From the NCBI GenBank assembly GCA_030248195.1, contig JASAND010032069.1:62001-126000 (forward strand): a DNA stretch of 64,000 nt, read 5' to 3'. The notes below the pieces were generated by a model that was given only the letters and a program-made list of their open reading frames with translations, was not told the origin of the DNA and did no database searches. A program made the translations under genes and the position numbers. This stretch comes from Trissonchulus latispiculum. Its lineage: Eukaryota > Nematoda > Enoplea > Enoplida > Ironidae. Positions within the stretch are counted from its first letter, which is position 1; each line of letters opens with the position of its first letter. This document shows positions 10,108 to 21,127 of the stretch, piece after piece.

Positions 10108-13100
10108 ATGGCTCCGATTACCCTTGTTAGCGTCAATACAAATGGATTAATGAGAAACTCGAAGGTTGATCAGCTTTTTGTAAATATCAAAAGAACGGAT
10201 GTAATTTATATCCAAGAAACAAATTTTACTGGAGCGAACCCTTATTTTCAGAAAATTATGAGCCCCACCTTGAAAATTTTCCATTCGTATCGCAATGCTA
10301 ACAAGAGTGGCGGAGTATGTATTTTGGTTAATCGTATGCTTGCTGAAGTTTTCGATATGATTTATGAAAATGAAGGGAGGAAGATAGCAATTAGAGCTAA
10401 AGTTGGAGATCGGGAATTTTTCTTGATCAACATTTATGCCCCAGCGGATTTTAATGTGAGATCTGAATTTTTCCGAAAACTGCTAGAAAAGCTTGAATCA
10501 AAAGTGTCAGATGATGCCAATGTGCTTTTGGCAGGCGACTTTAATTTTGTGCAGAATGTTCAGCTGGACAGAGATTCCGCAGAACATACACTGAGACATG
10601 CGGTTAGGGGAGATATCAACATAAAAACATTCAAGAAAATTATAGCTTAGTAGACTTTTTCAGAGAAAAGTATCCTTAAAAGAAAGAATTCAGTTGCACA
10701 ACCGCTCCTGCAGAAGCAGATTAGATCATATGTATGTTGCTGCACGCCACGTTGGTGCTTTTTTATCAGTTCAGTACATTCCAGTGACTTTTTCAGATTA
10801 TTGTATGTTGACTGCTAGATTTGTCGATAACTTGTTTTTTCAGCAGCGAGGGCCGCCGTATTGGAAGATGAATGCAACCGTGTTTTGTGATAATTTGTTG
10901 CATTAGATTATGCAATATTGCGGTACGATGCCCAAAATTTGTTTACTAGATCAGTGACTATTGATAAAACCCTCAAAAATTGGTCTTGGTTTAAATCCGA
11001 AGCGCGAAACTTGTTTAAATTTCATAGCAGATTAATTGCGCAACGGAAACGTAGTCAAAAAAGGGTTCTCGAAAATCAGCTGAAGGAAGCGCAAGCACAA
11101 ACAAATTTTTGCGAGCAGGAAAACTTGAAAGCAAAAGTGAGAGAAATAGAGTTGAAGGAAATAGAGCAAAGTCTTGGGAGAGCACATAAGCTTAAAAACT
11201 TGTGCGACGTAATCTCGATTTTGATTGCTAAAAAGATTGAGAAAAAAGAAGGAAAGAAGCGTTACATCTACTCACTAAAAGACGGAGTCTGGGTCAGAAG
11301 TATACGGAAACGCGAAAATTATTGCAGAAATAAGACAGCAATATGCAAATTTGTTTAGTAGCAATGGAATTGATTCAGCCAAAGCTATTTCTTTTCTGGA
11401 CAGCACTCAAACTGTAGTACCGGAAGACACACGAAATGATCTTGATCAAGAAATTTCGGTTGAAGAAGTTGAAAAAGCGATCAAACTGTTCGCCTTAAAG
11501 AAAGTCCCGGGAAAGGACGGACTTTCCATAGAATCTTTCTTGCATGGAATTGTGCGCTCCATGGTTAGCTAAAATTTTCAATTGAATGTTGCAAACTTGA
11601 AAATTGCCAGAGGACATGTACATGGGAATTATCTCCCTTTCTTATAAAGGAAATGGAGACAAAGCTGAACGTTAAAATTGGCGACCACTAGGTATGTTAA
11701 ATGTGGACTACAAAATTTTAGCTAAAGCATTAACTAATCGACTTTCAATGGTAATGCCCTTTTTAATAAAACAAGACCAAACTTGCGGTGTGAACGGCAG
11801 AGACGTTAGAGATGGAATTTTAAATCTATTGGGAACTTTGGATTATGCTAAACACAGAGGAAAAGCATGCGTGCATTCGTTTTCCTTTCAGTAGATCAAA
11901 CGACAGCTTTCGACCTTGTAGAATGGGATTTTCTGAAATTAGTCCTACAAAGATTTGGTTTTGGACCAAAATTGAGGCGATGGACAAGGAAAGGAAAATC
12001 TACAAGGAAAATTGTGTCCTAAGTTTACTCCTAGTAAACGGTTATATGTCACTGCCGTTCAAGCTGGAACGGGGTATAAGACAGGGCTGTCCCTTGTCAC
12101 CCCTACTGTACGTACTATCAAGAGTACATAATAACTAAGAGTGTGACAAGCGTCAAGCTCTTAGTTATCAGGCTCGGGACATCATCTGCACGATAACGGC
12201 TGACCCCCCCCACAAACTAGACCCATCACTTCAAAGAAATTCGCACGCTATGCCTACGTTCGAAAGTTCGAAAACACAACTACTCAGTTGGTTCAATGTG
12301 CGTCTGTTGCGAGCTTCAGCACACAAGCATAGCGTGCGAATTTCTTTGAAGTGGTGGGTCTAATTTGTGGGGGGGTCAGCCGTTATCGTGCAGATGATGT
12401 CCGAAGCCTGATAACTAAGAGCTTGACGCTTGTCACACTCTTAGTTATTATGTTCTCTTGGTACTATGCAGTGAAACTTTCCTAAATCGTATCAGAAGAA
12501 GTCCCTCTATTCCAGGAATACCCGTTTTGGGCAGAGAAAACAAAGTTTACAGCGTATGCTGATGATACAAATTTTACACTACGAAATTTTGAATCCGTAA
12601 CAAAAATTTTTGGAAAATACAAAAAGTTCGTCGCATTTCTGGAGGGAAGTTGAAAATCGAAAAACAGCACTCTTGCTCTGTAACGGGTTCCGACGTCAAG
12701 ACGTTCCTCCCGAATTTAGATCGTATCTGAAGACGGAAGTTAAAGTGTTTGGTATCTATATCTCTGAAAATGGGATACAAAACCAGAAAACTGAAGAAAC
12801 TTTTCAAGAAATATTAGAGAATTTGAAGGCATTGACTTCGCCAGTTAGGTCTTCAGTCTACGCTAGAATGGCCAGCCTAATAACTTATATCTTCTCTCAA
12901 GTCTGGTATGCAACTTGGGTTGTCAACCCCTCCAGAAATGTGATCGAAGGTTTTTAAAAATGTACACAAACTTATATTTGGCATCCACTCAACCGAGGGG
13001 TGTTCAATACTGAATGTGCCACCCTGCCGAAAACAAAAGGCGGAATAGGCTTTCCAGATATAAGTATTTTAAGTCAGAGATTTAAGTCAAATCTTAATTA

Positions 13101-14243
13101 GAAGAAAGCTGGGAGCGGCGCAAGCGTGGCATTAAATTTTTGACTTTTTCTACGGTCAAGTAGAATACAAGAGTATGCGAGCTACCAATTCAGCACAAGT
13201 CCCAAATTTTTATAAGGAGCTTCGGAAAGCAGCACTGATGCTAAATTTGGAGATTAGTCCGATCTCGATCTTGTTAAATGGAATCCAACATACAGCTGTT
13301 TCGGTTAAAGTTAAACAGCTTTACGAAGCGTTAGTGTTGACAAAGTTCTCTCATAAAGCAAATTCAAGAGTAGAGTACTGGACCGAAAAGTTTCCAGTGA
13401 TTCCCAGAGCTGACTGGGATTACATTTGGGGTTCGATGATGACAAAATTTGTAGAGAGTATTGCTCTGGACACTCATTTAAAGCTTGTTCACGACGTCTT
13501 TCTAACAAATAAGCGATTACATCAAATAAACAGTACTCGGTCAGAAAATTGTGAATTTTGTCATCAAAATTTGCAAATATCAGTTTCTGAAGATATTTGT
13601 CAAGCATTCGTTAAGTGCCCTCGAATTCGATCTTTTTGGAGAAGAGTGAACTAACTTAATCAAAGTAGTGTCTCAGCCTTCGCAACAATTCGCCGACAGA
13701 GACCTGGAAAATCATAAAAAGTTCTTAGGAATTGTGGCGAGAAAAGATCCAAAGCTGACATTTGAACCTGTTAATTCAACAGGCTCAATTCGCAATTTGG
13801 TAATCAAGAACTATTTACAGAAACTCTAAAAGTGTTGCCAATATCTGGCACATTTTTGTCAGGTCTCTCGGACGAATAGCCCGAAATGCGAGCGCTTGGC
13901 TGTATGAAAATTTTGTGAATCAAAACATATCTGGGGACTTTGGAATTTTTAAAACAATTTTTTAAAAAATAAACCACTGTGGAGTTCTGGAATTGATAGA
14001 GTAATAAAAATTGATTCTGGAAAAACAGAAATTTTTAATAGCTTCCTTTCTTTGCAAATTTTTGCTATTAAGTTTTCAAAGTATAGAAAGCTAGAATCGG
14101 CTCGACCTGAGTTAAGTTGTCTGCCATCAGAGTCCAACTTACGTCATATTTCGACTCCACTGAAGAGACTGATAATTAAAAAATGCAATAAATGGTGTAT
14201 TTTTTACAAGGCGTTAGAAAAATCTTGGCTAAACGTAGACTAG
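10108..14243 (+). pseudogene. Decayed ORF2 (endonuclease-reverse transcriptase) of an L1/Tx1-like LINE
   Basis: The order of domains is intact but frames change many times. 10108-10650 is an apurinic-type endonuclease: SVNTNGL, IYIQETNF (catalytic Glu), GGVCILV, INIYAP, LLAGDFNF (Asp/Asn). A second piece near 10700-10830 gives SRLDHMYV and FSDY (usual SDH). 10918-11358 is a charged linker. The reverse transcriptase follows: KKVPGKDGL (11500), LNVDYKILAKALTNRL (11694), QDQTCGVNGRD, RGIRQGCPLSPLLYVL (12070-12118), then AYADDTNFT with the YADD site at about 12555. A MITE splits the last two blocks. The C-terminal part includes ARMASLITYIFSQVWYATW and a Cys/His cluster (CEFCHQN...KCPRIRSFW, about 13545-13640). 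In-frame stops and frameshifts rule out activity. It occupies the loop of the large inverted repeat. Confidence 0.88.
12119..12460. mobile_element. CAAGAG-terminus MITE, subtype B, inserted in the LINE reverse transcriptase
   Basis: A 342-bp element beginning CAAGAGTACATAATAACTAA and ending with its near-perfect inverse, flanked by perfect 7-bp duplications GTACTAT at 12112-12118 and 12461-12467. Inverted arms of about 95 bp contain an internal hairpin (CTCTTAGTTAT... / ...ATAACTAAGAG) and stop at C runs; a second pair of internal arms surrounds the core. It shares the terminal 20 bp and overall architecture with subtype A, but the inner arm sequence has diverged. It interrupts the reverse transcriptase between the RQGCPLSP and YADD blocks, so it arrived after that LINE copy was in place. 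Confidence 0.9.
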
Positions 14244-14639
14244 CACTTAAATAAACGGTAACTTTCACTACTACACTACACTACAAACATGCAAATTGAT
14301 TGACCACATTCATTTGCATGTTGTCCTTTTCCAAAGAATAAGGCTAGGTTTTTGGCATCAAAATTAAGAATTAAGTTAATGTTTCAAATCAAAGATATAC
14401 AGCCTTTTCGTGTACCGGAATGCAGGAAACAAAAATTTACAACAGCAGCTATTCTGTAGTCTAAGTCTGATCTATTGTTATATAAACTGATTTTCAGTGT
14501 GAAAATGTAATAATTATTAGTTGATGTAATCTCAGTACTTTTTGTGTGATCTAAGTTTGTGAAATGCTTGATTGAAGTGAAATTAGCTCAGGAACTTTAG
14601 TATTACTCTACTCTGTGAACTCTACACTGTGTTGACATG
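14244..14639. other. Loop sequence between the LINE and the right arm, nothing assigned
   Basis: Non-coding AT-rich sequence. A short tandem ACTACACTACACTACA occurs near 14270, and TGCAAATTGATT...CATTTGCATG nearby forms a small imperfect hairpin. It may include the LINE 3' end, but no poly(A) tail could be placed. Confidence 0.3.
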
Positions 14640-15059
14640 ACATTTTTCATCTAGGTAAGTTTACTGTTTCTTCCCGATATGAGTTAACTGTTATCATTAA
14701 ACTATAGATACTGTGGTCTGTTGTTGTTATGTTTTGCCTGGTTTTAAGTGGAACTAAAATTATATCTGTTGTCTAACGCCTATTTTTAGCATCTCATATT
14801 TACTAACTATTACAATTATACTTTTTTATGTTTGTAATACTATTTTAAACGGAATAAAATTAGACCATTTATTTTTAGCCTTTACAGCCTCAGATTTTGC
14901 AATTTCCTATATAATGACATTTGATTAATGTATGGCAACAAATTACCTATTTAAAGCCTTGACAATTTGGGGCGTTAAATATCACTATATCGTTAAAATT
15001 TTTGGCTAACGAAAGGAAAATTTTATCACTGGTGCGAGCTATATGGCTGTAATTTGGCA

Positions 15060-15559
15060 TAAAAGAAGGCATCAATCGATCTCTGGCATACATGCTAGCC
15101 CCTTACGCTCACAGCGATCCTCAAAACTGGGAAGACTGTCTACCGATCGTACTGATGGCATACAGGTCGGCGGCTCATGCATCCACTAAAGTAAGCCCAT
15201 ACTCAATGGAAACCGGCACAACCATGATTACTCCATTGGATATGTAGAGATCTGTGCCGCCGGGAACCAATCCGAACCATCAGGCCTATGTTCAAAAATT
15301 ATCTGAACAGATAAAACAAGTACAAAAAGACGGCAGACTAAGCCTAAAAACTGACAGACAGAGACAAGAAAGTAACTATAACCGGAAAGCGAGAGGCCCC
15401 AATATTCGCAACGGCTCCAAAGTATTTGTAAAGAATATTGGAGTTAATGGAAGGTTTCGGTTGCATTGGGAAGGACTTTACACTGTAGTCGGAAGAAACA
15501 GTTGGGTCCTACGTTGTACAAGACCAGTACAGGCGAAACAAGGCCGTTTACAGAAATGA
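15060..15559 (+). pseudogene. Ty3/gypsy integrase C-terminal fragment (right arm copy)
   Basis: Starting at KEGINRSLAYMLAPYAH, the plus-strand frame reads WEDCLPIVLMAYRSAAH and STKVSPYSMETG, hits an in-frame TAG at about 15245 (Trp in the left copy), then continues with EQIKQVQKDGRLSLK, the C-terminal domain GSKVFVKNIG, FRLHWEGLYTVVGRNSW, and ends at 15559. This last block is the GPY/F-type module that follows integrase cores in Ty3/gypsy elements. The catalytic half is absent, with the same 5' break as in the left arm. It reads outward from the centre of the inverted repeat. Confidence 0.85.
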
Positions 15560-15920
15560 CATCAAGCCGGAAAGGATGATGGCGGGATGTCTCACCTTCC
15601 CCGGCGAATTTAATTGATGGTCAGAGGGATGTAACATGCATGAAAACAAAAAGGTAACTTTAGAGATATTTGATGATTTGTGCTAGCGTGTTGTAGTCTG
15701 ATAGTCTTAGTAGTCGGTTGCTATCAGTTCATGCGATAGCATACTGTTGATTGCATATATTTAATATATTGGTGTTAATCTGGTAATATATTCTTCACTA
15801 TAATGCTCAACTGGTAATATTGACTGATGTTTCATATCACCGTCTTAGGGTTTTCGTTTGCCTGACGCCTTGATTCCAGCGATGACATGCTAAACGTGGG
15901 TCTTTTAAGAAAACCAATCA

Positions 15921-16259
15921 ATGATCGCTAATTTGATGAGGAAAAACACAAATTGTTTCACACCACAGCAACAGACTAAAGATCTTCTACAACAGCTTGC
16001 TGATGTCAGCTGGTCATTTTTAAGGCGGCTTCACGCGTGTACACTGTATTCTGAATATCTTAATGTTAAGTGTGTTGAGTCGGAACGTTTTAACATATAC
16101 CATTTGTTAAAGACAGACAAGAAACGTCTTAAAAATAATTTTGATATCAATGAACAGCTGTCAGTTGTTGAAGGGAATCCTGAATTTTTAGACCAGGCGT
16201 ATGAAACTAATGATATTAACAGACATTCTCAATTAAGTTTCATTAAAATAAACAACTAG
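15921..16259 (+). CDS. Unknown 112-codon ORF, right arm only
   Basis: The frame is open from MIANLMRKNTNCFTPQQQ to a TAG at 16257, with a charged, non-repetitive composition (KDLLQQLADVSWSFLRRLH, NIYHLLKTDKKRLKNNFD) predicted to be largely helical. I do not recognise the family. It lies downstream of the integrase fragment and most of it is missing from the left arm. It could be a remnant of an accessory or env-region ORF of the same element, or part of another transposon. The final 15 codons lie in sequence shared with the left arm. Confidence 0.3.
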   Translation: MIANLMRKNTNCFTPQQQTKDLLQQLADVSWSFLRRLHACTLYSEYLNVKCVESERFNIYHLLKTDKKRLKNNFDINEQLSVVEGNPEFLDQAYETNDINRHSQLSFIKINN

Positions 16260-16615
16260 CACAGACTGAATGAAACCAATTTCATGATGCTGCAACAAAA
16301 CTTTTTTAGCTTACGTAGCTCCGGTTTCCAGTAATGCTGTATAGCAAAAATACTTGGTTCTTTTCCGCAAACCCCCCTTCAAAACAGTGTGGTTAGGTTA
16401 GGGGTTATTGAGTGATCCAACTGCGCCCACATTTTAGTAGGGTGTAATCTGAAGTTCAGTGATTTCAATTGTTTAAGAAAGTTTTTAAAATTTTTTAATT
16501 TTTCCAAATTTGGATGATGCCGAGCAATTTTCGTCTTTCATCAACTTCTGAAAATTATTCATGCGATCTCTTCAGCTCGTCCAATTGTAAGGATCAAAGA
16601 AAAACGCAGTATTCA

Positions 16616-16622
16616 GTAGTAT
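16616..16622. other. Unoccupied target site of the CAAGAG MITE
   Basis: A single GTAGTAT here (reverse complement of ATACTAC) is embedded in sequence otherwise matching both flanks of the MITE at 5207-5592: TTCAGTAGTATTAATCGTG on this strand. One target copy without the element shows the pre-insertion state and confirms that the duplication is exactly 7 bp. Confidence 0.88.
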
Positions 16623-16889
16623 TAATCGTGTTACTGCTATGGGCGGCAATTTCCTTTGATATTACAGTTCCAGACTATGTGGAGGTCGCATTTTCAGATG
16701 CTGGTGCAAGAAGGAAAGTGCTCAGCATCATCGATTCTACTGAAGAATCTTAAAATGTTTAAGAAATTTAAATTTATTCAACCTTTGAAACGAATGAGCC
16801 TCAGGTAGCACCCTACTAAAATATGAACGCGTTTTACTCGCTCAATAACAACCAAACCAACCACTTTGTTTTGAGGGAGGATGTATCAA

Positions 16890-18119
16890 GCAAAGACTTC
16901 ACAAACTCGAATTGAGCATGGCAAAGAAGTTCGCCGCGTTCATTTTTCAAAAATATTATTACTCAAAATCTCGCATAAATCAGAGCACTTCACTAGAAAA
17001 AAAATTGCTGAAGAGCAATTTCTTTGGGCTGAAGTAACGTTGGCATACTTTTGTTCCTGCTGTGTCTCGGTGCAGAAGGTCTACTGTAATCGGTTTTGAT
17101 GTATGTTTAACACATATACTTGCACGCTTTAGCATATGAATCTGTATGAAAGTGTGCATTATTGTGCTATCTGGCTTACAATTTGCGTTTGTTCGTACTA
17201 AAATGAAGTGATGCATTTAGGACACATTTAGGCCAACGAGAAAAAATGTCGTCCATTTCGTATAAACGTTTCAGGCATTCTGCTCGGATCCGGCGAATCA
17301 CAGCCTGAGTGTAATGAAAAAGACATCCAAGACTAGCAGCATTCGGAAAATGCAACCGAGCTGCGGCTCTGGCTGAAGATTCATAATTGAATATAATCGT
17401 TTGAACGTAAGATTTGTGCCACCACTTTGGAACTGTCTAGTTTGGCTAGTCTGCATTGATCTTGACTAGACTACACTACATTTTGGAGACAGATATGGAG
17501 TTCTGGTTTTCAATTCTTCCTATTTTTATGTGTCAGAGAAGATCAACGGCACAGGAGGCGTGCATGGTCCCTCCTGTGTCCAACATATCAATGCCTAATT
17601 TCAAGGATTATGGATTTTCAAAGGATCATTTGCCAGCTAAGTTGTCACTAATTCTTGAAATTAGTTAAATTGAAATATTTAGTTCAGAATTCTTAGGTTG
17701 CAATGGGCATGGGGGGTGAAAAAGGTCCCCCTGTGTCTCTATTGCAACCTGAGAAAAACAATTATTTTTCATTAAGTAGGAGTTGCTGTAGATTGGGAAT
17801 TTTAAATGAAAACTAAAACTTAAAAATAGTAAACCAATTCTATATTTTCCAAAAAAAATTTTAAATAATAAACAAACATTTAACATAAACATTAAAACAT
17901 TAAAAATTCCAATCATAAATAATACACAATAAACATTAAAACAAGCAGCCAAAATTTTACTAATATTCAGAGCTCTTCAGACCGCTTTTTCAACCTTTCC
18001 TATCTTAGATCTCGGCCTCCCTTAACGATTCCACTTCTGCAGCCGATTTTTTATCCCTTTTGCCTTCCGAGCAAGCTAGTAGCTTTCTGCCATCATAGTT
18101 GCTATTACCAAGCGGGGGG
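16890..18119. other. Right-arm-specific sequence without an assigned gene
   Basis: No recognisable domain. Around 17240-17372 all three plus frames are open for about 20-30 codons with balanced composition, after a possible acceptor (AAACGTTTCAG at about 17273). One frame gives AFCSDPANHSLSVMKKTSKT and ends at 17372. This may be a terminal exon remnant, but nothing ties it to a family. 17690-17950 is very A/T-rich, and its open frame (minus) looks like low-complexity hydrophobic chance. Confidence 0.3.
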
Positions 18120-18312
18120 CAGCAGCAGTCGGATAAACGACTGCGGCTGCTTTGGGCGTGACTGCGGTGCTTCGGTGCCAATAACCGTATGGTAGTTCTG
18201 CTTGGGGATCATGTTTCTGTCCATGATCTTCGTCTCTCCGCCTCTTGACTGCGGTCTGCGGAGAGCACCACTGACGGGCCACGTCGTGTACCTACAAGTG
18301 GGTGAGCCCAAA
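18120..18312 (+). repeat. Dispersed repeat (SINE-like), copy 2
   Basis: Same orientation and order of landmarks as 2815-3000, ending in GTGAGCCC followed by an A-rich tract (18309-18325) consistent with a retroposon 3' end. It lies immediately next to the MULE transposase remnant. Confidence 0.5.
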
Positions 18313-18356
18313 CCAAAAAAAATCGTTTGAACGGGCGGAGGCTGGTCAAATAGGGT

Positions 18357-18865
18357 AATCATTTCGTTAAGTAAAGCGCCAAGCATAATATTATAGGTTT
18401 GTCGAGTTTTATTTTGGAATAAAACATGGACTAAAGGAAAGGCTTCCCCACTCAAAAACCATGAATAAGAATAGATTTGGGCTAATCCGTCAGGAGTAAA
18501 TTGAAAGGTTCCATCACACACCCAGTGTAAACTTTAGAAAAGAATTGTGAGTTCGACTTTCGAGGCAAAAAGTTAAATACGAGGATTTTCATGTAGAAAA
18601 AATAAGTAAATTTCCCCAAGGTTTGGGTCGTCGTTGGGGGCCTTTTCTCCACGGAAAGTAAGGATTAACCGAAATTAAGGGGATCTGGGACTGGGAAATT
18701 ACAGAACGTTTCGCATGACGATAAAGCGAACGTCGGATGCTTAACGAAATGACACTTAAGTGTACTTGAGATGACATCGGCATTGCCTTGGGGTAGCGAC
18801 ACATAATCTTGGAATTCCAGTTTTTTCTGCTGCCTAGGTCTACTATAATCGGTTTTTAAAGGCAT
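18357..18865 (-). pseudogene. MULE (Mutator-like) transposase fragment
   Basis: On the minus strand the frame ending near 18357 contains HWVCDGTFQFTPDGLAQIYS followed by FPLVHVLFQNKTRQTYN. This matches the MULE transposase block around the first catalytic Asp (DGTF...P...QLYTIH) and the downstream PLVYALL-NKT-x-TY block. Upstream pieces in other frames (18589-18865) fit the preceding region (QIPLIS..., FLP-like and ILVFN segments) but contain stops and frameshifts. The second and third catalytic residues are not present. It is a dead remnant inside the right-arm-specific block. Confidence 0.65.
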
Positions 18866-20447
18866 TTTGCATACACTTAATGCATTTCATGTAGCTTTCT
18901 ATAAAATGCAAATGTAATGTAGTTCATTTTTTAAAACGATGAAGTAGAATATGAAAATTAGTTATTTGTATAGAGAGCGAGACTGGCGGCATTTCTTTCT
19001 GCGGCAATTTGAATCTGTGCCTGTTAGGCTTTATTATGTAGAGCTATGTAAGTATTCACGAAGCAAACTTCGAGAAGCTACTTTGAAAAGCTAGACTTAT
19101 CACTTCCAAAAATGAACGAAAACGAACGGTTACAAAAGTCTAATTAGCTTAACTTAGGGCAAGTGGGGTTAATATTCAGGATGCTTGAAAAACTTGAAAT
19201 GGCAAAGCTAAAACGAAAACCAAGTTGAATTGAATAGACGCCACAAACTTCACAAATGCCAGTACAGCCAGCTTTTTAATTTCCACTTCATTTTCGATAT
19301 CTTGGTTTGCAAATTTGCCTGCTGTGCAGACCAGCGTAACTAGGGCTTAACGCCCATTTGCAAGCATTTAGTCATTTGCTGTCTGTTTTACAACACCTGC
19401 TTTTTCCAGCGCCAGCAGGGTACAAATTCATCCAGTGGGACTGGCCTGTTCACTAAACGTAAAAACATAGACATAAAAACCCGCTCGCAGCAGGCTTATT
19501 GTTTCAGTAACAATTCGCGGATCTAGTGTAGAGTTTTGACTGAGTTGTCACGAAATGAATGGAAGAATTGCAGGTTTTTGCATGTCTTCTGTGGCCGATT
19601 GTGTGGGACACGCTTGTTGGGTCGTCGGTTGTTTTGTAGTTATGGACAACGGCTGGCTTGATTTGCGGGGCGAGAACTGCCATACTAACCAGGTAGCTGG
19701 TCCTGAAAATTAGTCAACAATTTAAACTTCCGTTTAAATCTATTTTTTTTATAAAATTCCGAGAAAGCATTAGTGACTTTGCATGAAATATAAATTAAGT
19801 CCATCCAAGATGCAGCAAGAGGCCTATGCATGCCACTGGTCCAAAACAAAATCAAATCAGATTGAAGTTCTGCTTATTAACGCTCGCTAGAAGCAGTTTG
19901 TTATTGTTAGCTGCAACAAACGGACCCGTGAATGTCCTACAAGACCCGATAATGAGACCAGTAAAACAAGAACAAGTAATTTCCCGTTTCGCGTTTCGTC
20001 GTTTCCCAATATTGTCATGTTTTACTAGATATGACAACATGGTTACGGTACGGTATGCTTCTGCCTGCCACTCTTGGAAACGTAGGATTAACACATCGTA
20101 AACTAGAAAAGCAGAATTTGTTTTGGGTATAAAAACAAGGTACAGTGACTAACTCAGCTATCTGCTGTAGCCGTAGCGTTCATGAATTTACTTCTGAGGA
20201 GGAAACAGCTAACACATACGAACCAAAAGTGCAGCTGATCTGTACACTATATACATCAGAGAATTCTAGCTATCTTCTAAAAATTAACTATGCTTATATA
20301 GTTTCGGCTAATGCGAAAGTGTTTAAAAGGTCGATAAGACCATATGTATCAAGAAGATAAAAAATTAAACCAAAATTTAAAGCTAATTCTAAAATAAAGT
20401 TATCAGCGCAGCCTTCCTTCTTGCGTGCTGGATCAGATCCTCTCCTT

Positions 20448-21127
20448 GTCCACTTGTTTGATCTAAAATTTTTTGAGAAGGGCCTAGATACCTAGAAGTT
20501 TTCCACCCCCCATGCCTATCGCTGCACCTAGACAAACCGAAACTTGAAAGGAATGAAATTATTGTATTGATGATTTATTAATTATTGCATATAACTAAAT
20601 AATACTTTCCAGATCCATACTCGCTGGATTTGGACTCTTTGGATCCCGAAACTGCGATATAGTGCGATAGAACACAAGATTCTATCTGTCTCTAAACTTC
20701 ATAAAAGAAATTGTAAACAATCAGGGTTTTTCAATCCGGGCCGGGTCGCGCAGACCTAAACGGCACTCAAGGCCGGCGGGCAAACCTAATATTGGAACAG
20801 GGCCGGGCCGCGCCGGGCTAAAAAGTCGTCCCTAGTCTCATCTCTAGTTAACAGCGTTTTAGAAAAATTTGCCACATCAAATTTTCCTTCGATTTGTCAT
20901 GTTCTGTAATTTTTTAGGCTATAAGAACGTATTCTGCAAATGATCACTGCAATGCTCTGGTTGCACTTAAATAAACAAGCAGAATAATAGACAAACAAAT
21001 CAGTCATACAAAAGGCATAGCAGGAAGAAACCCGAAAAATTATATATACATAGTTTGGATTTTGTTCTTCACAGAGGCTCTATTTCGTTAACATCTGGCC
21101 TTTACCAATTCGTGGAATCCGTTCAAA
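20448..21127. other. Spacer with a hAT-type terminal remnant
   Basis: Outside the inverted repeat. 20735-20850 holds GGGCCGGGYCGCGCAGACCTAAACGGC-like motifs and ends in GTCCCTAGTCTCATCTCTA, i.e. the right end of the same element family as 51748-52577 (which ends CCCTGATCTCATCTCTA). The left end is not present. The rest is AT-rich and probably includes the 3' flank of the claudin-like gene; no AATAAA was seen close to its stop. Confidence 0.45.

Larger units (their letters stand above)
14640..20447 (-). repeat. Right arm of the large imperfect inverted repeat
   Basis: This is the reverse-complement partner of 3200-8735. Its outer end is 20447 (…GGATCAGATCCTCTCCTT). It differs from the left arm by a roughly 2.7-kb block at about 16690-19375 that has no left-arm counterpart; that block contains a MULE transposase remnant, a SINE-like copy and a partial direct repeat of the 16450-16700 sequence at 16700-16880. 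The right arm also retains 15575-16210, which is lost from the left. No target duplication was found outside the two outer ends. Confidence 0.85.

Noticed and set aside
17274..17320. Frame reading ILLGSGESQ, reminiscent of a G-alpha P-loop
   Set aside because: The GKST that should follow is absent, and the frame stops soon after; coincidence.
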